From contig CAYUGQ010000010.1 in assembly GCA_964444305.1 (NCBI GenBank), forward strand, positions 1 to 41,356: 41,356 nt of DNA, in the 5' to 3' direction. The stretch is from JAKFFN01 sp964444305 (GTDB lineage Bacteria; Sumerlaeota; Sumerlaeia; Sumerlaeales; Sumerlaeaceae). A program made the translations under genes and the position numbers. This document shows, piece by piece, positions 33,247 to 40,101 of this stretch (position 1 is its first letter; each line of letters starts with the position of its first letter). The notes beneath the pieces were generated by a model that searched no databases, was not told where the DNA came from, and was given only the letters and a program-made list of their open reading frames with translations.

Positions 33247-34443
33247 GTGGCAAAAATATCCGCCCGCGTAAACGGGCTCTCCGATTCCGTAACACTGGCC
33301 ATTGACGCAAAAGCAAAGGCTATGATAGCGGATGGCATCGACGTCATAAACTTTGCCGCAGGCGAGCCAGACTTCGACACCCCCTCAAACGTAAAAGACG
33401 CTGCAAAAGCAGCCCTCGACACCGGCAAAACCAAATACGTCGCCAGCGCCGGCCTCCCCGCCCTCCGCGAAGCCATCTGCGAAAAACTGAAAACCGATAA
33501 CAACCTCACCTACAAACCCGGCCAGATCCTCGTATCCGCCGGCGCGAAACACTCCCTCTTCAACATCATCATGACCATCGTCGACCGCGGCGACGAAGTC
33601 ATCATCCCCTCCCCCTATTGGGTAAGCTACTTCGACATGGTCCGCGCCGCAGAAGGCAACCCCGTAATCGTCCAAACCACCGCCGAAGCTGGCTTCAAAA
33701 TGACCCCCCAACAGCTCGAAGCCGCCATCACCCCAAAAACCGTCGCCGTCTTCATCAACAGCCCCAGCAACCCCACCGGCGCCGTCTACACCGAAACCGA
33801 ACTCCGCGCCCTCGCCGAAGTCATCGTCCGCAAAAACATCATCTGCATCAGCGATGAAATCTACGAAAAGCTCATCTACGGCGGCACAAAAGCCTTCAGC
33901 ATCGCCTCCATCAGCGAAGAAGTGGCCGCACGCACCCTTACCGTCAACGGCTTCAGCAAAGCCTACAGCATGACCGGATGGCGCCTCGGCTACACCGCCG
34001 GCCCCGCAGACATCATATCCGCCATGGCAAAACTACAAAGCCACAGCACCAGCAACGCCACCAGCTTCGCCCAATTCGCCGCCGTCGAAGCCATCAAAAA
34101 CACCGCCAGCGAAGTCGAAGAAATGCGCAAAGCCTTCGAAGAACGCCGCCGCACCCTCGTAGAAGCCCTCAACCAGCTTCCCGGCATCAAATGCAACATG
34201 CCAGACGGCGCCTTCTACGCATTCCCCGACTTCAGCGCCTACCACGGCAAATCCTTCAACGGCAAAGTCCTGGAAAACAGCATGGCCCTCGCCGAATACA
34301 TCCTCCTCGAAGGCCGCACCAGCATAGTCCCCGGCGTAGCCTTCGGAGCCGAACCCCACCAGCGATTCAGCTATGCCACCTCCATGGAAAACATCAAAAA
34401 CGGCATCCAGCGCATCGGAGAAGCCCTGGAAAAACTGAAATAA
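33247..34443 (+). CDS. Class I aminotransferase (aspartate/prephenate aminotransferase type)
   Basis: A 398-residue PLP enzyme of the AspC class Ib group that moves amino groups between aspartate or a related acid and 2-oxoglutarate. Motifs: INFAAGEPDFDTPSNVKDAA (35-54), YVASAGLPALREAI, PSPYWVSYFDMV, NSPSNPTGAVY (171-181), ISDEIYEKLIYGG (201-213) and NGFSKAYSMTGWRLGYTAGP, with the Schiff-base Lys238. The C-terminal RFSYATS carries the Arg that binds the substrate carboxylate. The start is GTG 33247. This class includes bifunctional aspartate/prephenate aminotransferases, so involvement in tyrosine or phenylalanine synthesis is possible. Codons are very C-rich. It is the last gene before the accessory island. 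Confidence 0.95.
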   Translation: MAKISARVNGLSDSVTLAIDAKAKAMIADGIDVINFAAGEPDFDTPSNVKDAAKAALDTGKTKYVASAGLPALREAICEKLKTDNNLTYKPGQILVSAGAKHSLFNIIMTIVDRGDEVIIPSPYWVSYFDMVRAAEGNPVIVQTTAEAGFKMTPQQLEAAITPKTVAVFINSPSNPTGAVYTETELRALAEVIVRKNIICISDEIYEKLIYGGTKAFSIASISEEVAARTLTVNGFSKAYSMTGWRLGYTAGPADIISAMAKLQSHSTSNATSFAQFAAVEAIKNTASEVEEMRKAFEERRRTLVEALNQLPGIKCNMPDGAFYAFPDFSAYHGKSFNGKVLENSMALAEYILLEGRTSIVPGVAFGAEPHQRFSYATSMENIKNGIQRIGEALEKLK

Positions 34444-34498
34444 CACCAGCACACTAAACCTGTGCAACATAACAATCCAAACCCAATCCTCACCCATA

Positions 34499-34537
34499 AG
34501 ACCCATTGACGAAGCCAGAAGCCCCGTCAATGAGTCT
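34499..34537. repeat. Imperfect inverted repeat at the left border of the accessory island
   Basis: AGACCCATTGACG (34499-34511) and CGTCAATGAGTCT (34525-34537) are inverted copies with one mismatch, spaced by 13 nt. No T tract follows on either strand, so it is not a usual terminator. It lies 12 nt upstream of a small ORF and may be an operator, a leader hairpin or a trace of a mobile element. Confidence 0.5.
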
Positions 34538-34548
34538 GGGGAGGAATT

Positions 34549-34716
34549 ATGGAATCCGTAAAAACGCAAGCAATGCGAACTGCATGGAGTTTTTTTGCAC
34601 CCATTGACCCTCAACAGCCACATCGGTCGACACCGACATTATACCCAGGAATAATGACAAATCGTTACGGGACAGCTCAAAATGATCACTCCGCCAATAA
34701 TAGTTTTACTAGATAA
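34549..34716 (+). CDS. Possible 55-residue protein with a strong ribosome-binding site
   Basis: ATG 34549 is preceded by GGGGAGG 4 nt upstream, one of the best Shine-Dalgarno sites in the window. The frame runs 55 codons to TAA 34714-34716. The product begins MESVKTQAMRTAWSFFAPID and continues with a Pro/Thr/Asn-rich tail. It overlaps the start of the next gene by 35 nt in another frame. No family is recognised and no membrane segment is seen. It could be a leader peptide coupling translation of the next gene, a genuine small protein, or the remnant of a longer gene. Confidence 0.35.
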   Translation: MESVKTQAMRTAWSFFAPIDPQQPHRSTPTLYPGIMTNRYGTAQNDHSANNSFTR

Positions 34717-34996
34717 TCATGCAGTATTCAGCAGTACAGAAGCTGCCGCCTCCTATCATGAGCCGTGGCAATTAGATAATCTGTTTGCCATCGACTCAAA
34801 AGGCAATGTTTTACAGTTTACCCAAAAAGGTTTAGGCGTAGATTTAACTGCCGTATCCCCACCTGTCCAGAATACGGTTTTATTAGTAGATATACTATAT
34901 GGATTGCTTATATCCTACGGCTTCACCATCGATGAGCTCGACAAGGTAGACCTTGATGACTTACTAAAGTTGGCCACAAAGCTTATCGTGGAATGA
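34682..34996 (+). CDS. Small immunity-protein-like protein of unknown function
   Basis: A 104-residue acidic cytosolic protein. The pattern VFSSTEAAASYHEPWQLDNL, then FAIDSKGNVLQFTQ, resembles a widespread family often found near polymorphic toxins (a V-F-x-S-x-E-x-A ... E-P helix followed by a D-x-x-G-x-L strand). I do not assert the family. The rest is a helical segment with VLLVDILYGLLISYGF and an acidic DELDKVDLDDLLKL end. Composition and codon use are less C-rich than in the genes on both sides, which suggests acquisition. It starts 238 nt after the aminotransferase and is followed 36 nt later by a helical gene on the same strand. Confidence 0.7.
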   Translation: MITPPIIVLLDNHAVFSSTEAAASYHEPWQLDNLFAIDSKGNVLQFTQKGLGVDLTAVSPPVQNTVLLVDILYGLLISYGFTIDELDKVDLDDLLKLATKLIVE

Positions 34997-35032
34997 AGAT
35001 CGAGACAAACCTTTCCTTTAGGACCGTCAATT

Positions 35033-35518
35033 ATGAAAATATACCCTTGGCATACCCCGCTCGATAGGGTGCTAAAGGAGCAAGGCGAAGGCAACCAAAA
35101 TTATGGCTTCGACGTGCCTGAGCTATCCGCTGAAGAGAGAAGGCAATTGGTCAAGAAATGTTTGATCTCTCATGCTCGCCCGGCAACATTCATACTCTCG
35201 TCTGCTCTGGATCAGAAAAATCTCTCCGCAGAAACCGCATCCACAGCTCTTAAATATATGAAGCCCCTATACTTCACTCTTCTATCGTGCCTTGCAGGCC
35301 TGGCCCGGACCCAGGCTCTTTCTACCAAAGATTTAATTTGGATAGCTTCCCACTTCGGCGAAAAAGGAGATGCATATCTACCATGTCTCCGCACGCTCTC
35401 GCAACGGGTCGCCGATGATACGACGGCCAGAAAATATCTAAAAAAAGAACTGGCTCGAGTACGTGATCCGGAAACGAAACGCTGGCTTAAATCTGTACTT
35501 GCTAATTATAAGAAATAG
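35033..35518 (+). CDS. Helical hypothetical protein, copy 1 of a tandem paralogous pair
   Basis: A 161-residue predicted all-helical cytosolic protein with no signal or membrane helix. It shares an order of short motifs with the next gene: a Trp near the start (MKIYPWHTP), LSAETASTALKYM, LLSCLAGLARTQALSTKDLIWIA and DPETKRWLKSVLANYKK. The repeated helices recall HEAT-like or immunity-type folds. I recognise no named family. The skew is weaker than in neighbouring core genes: in the line 35161-35220 I count 18 C to 10 G. It lies 36 nt after the immunity-like gene and 51 nt before its paralogue, so all three are probably one operon. Confidence 0.75.
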   Translation: MKIYPWHTPLDRVLKEQGEGNQNYGFDVPELSAEERRQLVKKCLISHARPATFILSSALDQKNLSAETASTALKYMKPLYFTLLSCLAGLARTQALSTKDLIWIASHFGEKGDAYLPCLRTLSQRVADDTTARKYLKKELARVRDPETKRWLKSVLANYKK

Positions 35519-35569
35519 AAGCTTCAAACGCACTTTCCGATTTAACCTGACCGCAATTGAAACCGAGAA

Positions 35570-36097
35570 ATGAATATGAAAAATGACGGACCAAACGAAT
35601 ATCCATGGTGGGCTTCATTCGATGAAATGATTCAATTTGAAGCAGAAAATCCTGATAACTGGTATTGCGATATACCACAATTGGAAAATGACGACGTCAC
35701 AACACTAGTTGAATCATGTACCATCAAGCAGTTACTGCCAGCGCTACGGTTGTTATCTCAAGCAATCGACCAGAATCAGCTACCCGCAGAAAAAACCCAA
35801 GAGGCCTTTCATTACGTAATGGAGCTTATGTGTGACCTGCTCTCCTGTTTTGGCGCCATCACCCTTTCTTCTGCACTATCAACCGAAGACTTAATTGTCA
35901 TTGCTGCCCTGTTTGAGGACAACGATGATCCTTACATACACAGCCTTGGAAATCTCGCCGGACGCCTACCGCAAGATCAGATGGCCTGGGAATTCTTGAA
36001 ACAGGAAGCTATAGTAATTAAAGATCCGTCAATTGAAAATTGGCTTAAGCCCATCCTAAAAAGACACAAGGACACAACGGGTGATGTTAAGGAATAG
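35570..36097 (+). CDS. Helical hypothetical protein, copy 2 of a tandem paralogous pair
   Basis: A 175-residue acidic helical protein paralogous to the preceding gene product. LPAEKTQEAFHYVMEL, then LLSCFGAITLSSALSTEDLI and DPSIENWLKPILKRHKD, align with copy 1 over their C-terminal two-thirds, but the residues have diverged widely. The pair is therefore an old duplication or was acquired together. No catalytic motif is seen. ATG 35570 and ATG 35576 (MNMKN) are both possible starts. It closes the island and is followed 39 nt later by a perfect 24-bp tandem repeat. Function unknown; an immunity or toxin-neutralising role is a guess from the neighbouring gene. Confidence 0.75.
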   Translation: MNMKNDGPNEYPWWASFDEMIQFEAENPDNWYCDIPQLENDDVTTLVESCTIKQLLPALRLLSQAIDQNQLPAEKTQEAFHYVMELMCDLLSCFGAITLSSALSTEDLIVIAALFEDNDDPYIHSLGNLAGRLPQDQMAWEFLKQEAIVIKDPSIENWLKPILKRHKDTTGDVKE

Positions 36098-36136
36098 TTT
36101 CCTGCCAATCTATCCTTAAGTTTCATCCGAATCCAT

Positions 36137-36184
36137 AAACCTCCGAACGCAGCGCCCCGCAAACCTCCGAACGCAGCGCCCCGC
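36137..36184. repeat. Perfect 24-bp tandem repeat between the island and lon
   Basis: The 24-base unit that begins AAACCTCCGAACGC and ends AGCGCCCCGC occurs at 36137-36160 and again at 36161-36184, end to end and without mismatch. It is GC-rich within otherwise AT-rich surroundings. Translated on the minus strand it gives repeated RGAAFGGL. It does not look like a CRISPR unit, having no spacers. It may be a fragment of a dispersed repeat or an island junction. Confidence 0.85.
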
Positions 36185-36333
36185 CCTAAGTGCGACATTT
36201 TGTCCCCAATCGCACCAATTTCCCCTCAATTTACGCGTTTTAGGAAGGATTTCCACCCAAAACCAAGAGAAAAGCACCGCATTTACACCAAAAACAGACT
36301 AGTTTGCCGGAAAAATTGTCTGTTATAACACCT

Positions 36334-38784
36334 ATGACAAGACGAAAAAACACCACCAATAAACCCGATGTCGTAACCGAACTCGACAGTGAGCTTCTCC
36401 CGTTAATTCCCCTCAAAGACATCGTAGTATTCCCCGGGTGCATCACCCCCCTTTTCATCATGCGCCCCAAAAGCCTCAGCGCCCTCGAAGATGCCGTCGC
36501 TGCAGACAAGCGCCTTTTCCTCCTGACTCAGAAACTGGTAGATGTAGAATCACCTGCAGCCTCCGACCTTTATGAGCACGGCACCATCGCCGAAGTCCTC
36601 CAGGTTCTCAAAATGCCCGACGGAGCCGCCAAGGTCCTCGTCGAAGGCCAACAGGTAGCCCGCCTCCTCGGCTTCGAACAAAACGAGAAAATTGCACGCA
36701 CCCTCGTCGTGCCCTTCCCCACCGAAGCCACCGAAGACCCCGGCCTGGAAGCCAAGATCCGCCTCGTCCTCAATCAATTCGAAACCTACGTGCGCCTCTA
36801 CGACAAAATCCCGGAAGAGCTCTTCGCCTCCATACGCAACTACGAAGACCCCGTCCAGGTCGTAAACTCCATCAGCCACTACGCCAACTTCAAAACCCGC
36901 GACAAACAACAGCTTCTGGAAACCCAGGATCTCGACCATAAACTCGTACTTCTCAGCCAGTTCCTCGCCATGGAAAACGAGCTCCTCGAACTCGAAAACC
37001 AGATCATGACGCAGGTCCGATCCCAGATCGGCAAAAGCCAGAAAGAATACTTCCTCAACGAACAACTCAAGGTTATCGAAAAAGAACTCGGCCTCGGCGG
37101 CGACGACGATATGGAAATCGAAGAACTCGCCGACAAAATCGACAGCAGCAAAATGAGCGACGAAGCCCGCGAGAAAGCCACCCGCGAACTCAACCGCCTG
37201 GCAAAGATGGCCCCCATGTCTCCCGAGGCCACCGTTTCCCGCACATACATCGAATGGCTGCTCGATCTCCCATGGGGCAAAGCCACCCGCGATAAACGCA
37301 ACCTGAAAGCCGCCCAGGAAGTCCTCGACCGCGACCACTACGGCCTCGAAAAAGTCAAAGACCGCATAATCGAATACCTCGCCGTCCATCAGCTCACAAA
37401 ACACGTCCGCGGCAGCATCCTCTGCCTCGTCGGTCCCCCAGGCGTCGGAAAAACCTCCCTCGCCAAAAGCGTCGCAGACGCCCTCGGACGCAAATTCGTC
37501 CGAATCAGCCTCGGCGGCGTACGCGACGAAGCCGAAATCCGTGGCCACCGCCGCACCTACATAGGCTCCCTCCCCGGCAAAATCATCCAGTCCATGAAAA
37601 AAGCCGAAACCGTAAACCCCGTCATTCTGCTGGATGAAATCGACAAAATGGCGTCCGACTTCCGCGGCGACCCCGCAAGCGCACTCCTTGAAGTCCTCGA
37701 CCCCGAACAAAACAAAGCCTTCAACGATCACTATCTCGAAATCGACTACGACCTCAGCGACGTCTTTTTTATCACCACAGCCAACACCAGCAGCGGCATC
37801 CCCCATCCCCTTCTCGACAGGATGGAACTCATCCGCCTGCCCGGCTACACCGAAGACGAAAAACTGAACATCGCCGAGAAATATCTCGTCCCCAAACAGG
37901 TAGAAGCCAACGGACTAAAAGACCGCAAAATCGAGTTCACCCGCCGCGCCCTCCAGATGCTCATCACAAATTACACCCGCGAAGCCGGCGTCCGTAATCT
38001 CGAACGCGAAGTCGCCACAGTCTGCCGCCGCATCGCCAAAGAGCTTGTAGCCGCCGGCACCACCAAAACCACCAAGACCACCAAAAGTCAGCGCATCACT
38101 CCCGAGCGCCTCCGCGCCATCCTCGGCCCCGCAAAATACAAAGACGTCGAACAATCCAAAGCCCCCGAAGTCGGAGTCGCCACAGGTCTCGCATGGACAG
38201 AAGTCGGCGGCGAAATCCTCCCCGCCGAAGTCACTGTCATGAAAGGCAAGGGAAACCTCATGCTCACCGGCCAGCTCGGCGAAGTCATGCAGGAAAGCGC
38301 CAAAGCCGCCCTGAGCTACATCCGCTCCCGCAGCGATGCCCTCCAGGTGCCCGACGACTTCTACCAAAACACAGATATCCACGTCCACATCCCCGAAGGT
38401 GCTATCCCCAAAGACGGCCCCAGCGCCGGCATTACCCTCACCACCAGCATGGTCAGCGCTCTCACAAAGCGACCCGTCCGACAAGATTTCGCCATGACCG
38501 GCGAAATGACCTTGCGCGGCAAAGTGCTCAAGATCGGCGGACTCAAAGAAAAAGTCCTCGCCGCTCACAGAGCACACATCCACGACGTCATCATCCCCAC
38601 CGAAAACGTCGACGACCTCGAAGACATCTCCAAAAAAATCCGCAAAGAGATGAAGTTCCATCCCGTCGAAAACGTCGACGAGGTTCTGAGTCTCGTCCTC
38701 ACACCCGGCACAGAATCAAAAAAAGCCGCCCCAAAACGGCAACCCCGCAAAGCCGCGACCCAACCCCGGACAATCAAAAACTAA
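36334..38784 (+). CDS. lon: ATP-dependent protease Lon (LonA)
   Basis: Lon degrades misfolded and short-lived regulatory proteins as a cytosolic ATP-driven hexamer. The 816-residue protein (ATG 36334; an in-frame TTG at 36304 would add ten residues) has the N-terminal substrate domain (LLPLIPLKDIVVFPGCITPLF), a coiled-coil linker (KEYFLNEQLKVIEKELG), the AAA+ P-loop GPPGVGKTSLAKS near residue 366, Walker B VILLDEIDKM, and GGVRDEAEIRGHRRTY. The protease domain has catalytic Ser about 697 in KDGPSAGITL and Lys about 740 in GGLKEKVLAAHRA. The tail is a Lys/Arg-rich extension (KKAAPKRQPRKAATQPRT). It follows the island by 236 nt and ends at a terminator. Confidence 0.98.
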   Translation: MTRRKNTTNKPDVVTELDSELLPLIPLKDIVVFPGCITPLFIMRPKSLSALEDAVAADKRLFLLTQKLVDVESPAASDLYEHGTIAEVLQVLKMPDGAAKVLVEGQQVARLLGFEQNEKIARTLVVPFPTEATEDPGLEAKIRLVLNQFETYVRLYDKIPEELFASIRNYEDPVQVVNSISHYANFKTRDKQQLLETQDLDHKLVLLSQFLAMENELLELENQIMTQVRSQIGKSQKEYFLNEQLKVIEKELGLGGDDDMEIEELADKIDSSKMSDEAREKATRELNRLAKMAPMSPEATVSRTYIEWLLDLPWGKATRDKRNLKAAQEVLDRDHYGLEKVKDRIIEYLAVHQLTKHVRGSILCLVGPPGVGKTSLAKSVADALGRKFVRISLGGVRDEAEIRGHRRTYIGSLPGKIIQSMKKAETVNPVILLDEIDKMASDFRGDPASALLEVLDPEQNKAFNDHYLEIDYDLSDVFFITTANTSSGIPHPLLDRMELIRLPGYTEDEKLNIAEKYLVPKQVEANGLKDRKIEFTRRALQMLITNYTREAGVRNLEREVATVCRRIAKELVAAGTTKTTKTTKSQRITPERLRAILGPAKYKDVEQSKAPEVGVATGLAWTEVGGEILPAEVTVMKGKGNLMLTGQLGEVMQESAKAALSYIRSRSDALQVPDDFYQNTDIHVHIPEGAIPKDGPSAGITLTTSMVSALTKRPVRQDFAMTGEMTLRGKVLKIGGLKEKVLAAHRAHIHDVIIPTENVDDLEDISKKIRKEMKFHPVENVDEVLSLVLTPGTESKKAAPKRQPRKAATQPRTIKN

Positions 38785-38822
38785 CCATCCGGGAAACACC
38801 TCAACTCCCATAATAACTACAT

Positions 38823-38863
38823 AGGCCTGACAGTCCATGCCCAACCCGATTGTCAGGCCTTTT
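38823..38863 (+). terminator. Rho-independent terminator of lon
   Basis: AGGCCTGACA (38823-38832) pairs with TGTCAGGCCT (38851-38860), separated by 18 nt, followed by TTTT. It lies 38 nt after the lon stop, between lon and the convergent histidine kinase gene. The near-palindromic stem could also stop transcription from the other side, though no T run lies there. Confidence 0.9.
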
Positions 38864-38892
38864 CCTTCTACTAAAAAAGCTTCAACCACCGC

Positions 38893-40101
38893 TCACGAAG
38901 AAGCAGCCTGCTCCTTCAGCGGCAACTTGAACGAAAATTCACTCCCCTCTCCCAAAATGCTTTTCACACTCACATCCCCGTGATGCGCCGTCACAATCCG
39001 TTTAACAATCAACAGGCCCAGCCCCGTACTCTTCTCACCTCCCGTAGGCTTCACACTAGTCTGCGAAAACGGATTAAACAACCGCTTCAGCTCATCCTCA
39101 GGAATCCCCGGCCCCTCATCCCGAACACACACCTGCAACTTGTCACCAACCGTAAAAATATTGACATAAACCGAACTTCCATCCGGTGAAAACTTAATCG
39201 CATTAGTCAACAAGTTCACCAGCACCTGGCTGATCCGGTAACGATCCAGCCACACCATCGGCAAAGCATTCTCACCCCGAATAACAACATCAATCTGCTT
39301 CCGGGCCGCCAACGGACGAACCTGATCCAGAGAAGGTTTCACAACCAAATCCAGATCCGTCATCTGGCAATTCAACTGAATCGTTCCGCTCTCAATCTTG
39401 GCATAATCAAGCAAGTCATTAATCAGCCGCAGCATATAATGAACGCTATCCGCGATCGAATCCACAATACCGCCACGCTCATCCGAAGAAATAACCTCCC
39501 AGTCATCCCGCAGCAATTCACTATAACCCGAAATCACATCCAACGGCGTCCGCAGATCATGCGCCACCATCCCAATAAATCGATTCTTCTCCCCATTAAG
39601 ACGCCCCAGCTCAAAGTTCTTCTTCGCCAGTTCCCGTTGCGTATTCGTCAGCTCATTATTCAGAGCCATAAGCTCCTGGTAAAGGTGACCCGGCATATCC
39701 TCATTGCGCCTCAGCAGCTCATTATCCTTAAGCGCAGCCCGCAAAGCATTCGCATGCTCATTGCCAATTTGCATCAACTCTTCAAAATAAAGAGGAATGT
39801 TCTCCTGATCATTAGACGCAACAATCAGAAACCGCTTCTCAAAAACTCCGCCCGTAAAATGCAGCGTCTGCAGACGCCCATCAGCAGAAAGGTTTAACGT
39901 CCAGTCTGCAGCAGCTTTATGCGTAAACAGCTCCTCCAAAAACCGCCAGACCTTCGGAATACTTGCCTCATCAACAATGTCCTGCAGCGCAACCGGCAAC
40001 TGCCGATCAGCCAGCAAAGCCAAGTCATCCCGAATAACCGAATCAATTCTCCCCGCGCAATCACATGTAAAACTCAGAATAGTATTCGAAGCCTTAATCA
40101 T
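38893..40101 (-). CDS. Soluble sensor histidine kinase paired with the cobalamin-binding protein
   Basis: A 402-residue cytosolic histidine kinase with no membrane helix. Residues 1-100 form a PAS-like alpha/beta sensory domain (FTCDCAGRIDSVIRDDLALL, LQTLHFTGGVF, FLIVASNDQ). A coiled coil (about 105-170) leads to the HisKA box GMVAHDLRTPLDVISGYSELL with phospho-acceptor His181. The catalytic domain has the N box LVNLLTNAIKFSPDG (Asn about 300), G1 DEGPGIPEDEL (328-338) and G2 STGLGLLIVKRI (358-369). All parts needed for autophosphorylation are present. It overlaps the upstream cobalamin-binding gene by 8 nt (ATGATTAA), so the two are translationally coupled and the cobalamin protein probably regulates the kinase. 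No response regulator is in the window. Confidence 0.94.
   Translation of the reverse strand: MIKASNTILSFTCDCAGRIDSVIRDDLALLADRQLPVALQDIVDEASIPKVWRFLEELFTHKAAADWTLNLSADGRLQTLHFTGGVFEKRFLIVASNDQENIPLYFEELMQIGNEHANALRAALKDNELLRRNEDMPGHLYQELMALNNELTNTQRELAKKNFELGRLNGEKNRFIGMVAHDLRTPLDVISGYSELLRDDWEVISSDERGGIVDSIADSVHYMLRLINDLLDYAKIESGTIQLNCQMTDLDLVVKPSLDQVRPLAARKQIDVVIRGENALPMVWLDRYRISQVLVNLLTNAIKFSPDGSSVYVNIFTVGDKLQVCVRDEGPGIPEDELKRLFNPFSQTSVKPTGGEKSTGLGLLIVKRIVTAHHGDVSVKSILGEGSEFSFKLPLKEQAASS

Noticed and set aside
33978..34457. A 159-codon Arg/His/Pro-rich + frame inside the aminotransferase
   Set aside because: The composition is unlike a folded protein, and the overlapping gene is complete and well conserved.
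34033..34623. A 196-codon minus-strand frame over the aminotransferase 3' end
   Set aside because: It is rich in Phe, Gly, Val and Glu with no domain, and is a codon-bias shadow of the intact aminotransferase.
36137..36184. CRISPR array or integron attC site
   Set aside because: Only two units, directly adjacent with no spacers, no cas genes and no attC core or integrase nearby.
36550..37806. A 418-codon frame on the minus strand opposite lon
   Set aside because: Its product is a low-complexity run of Phe, Val, Asp and Gly, the mirror of the strongly biased lon codons. Lon is intact on the other strand.
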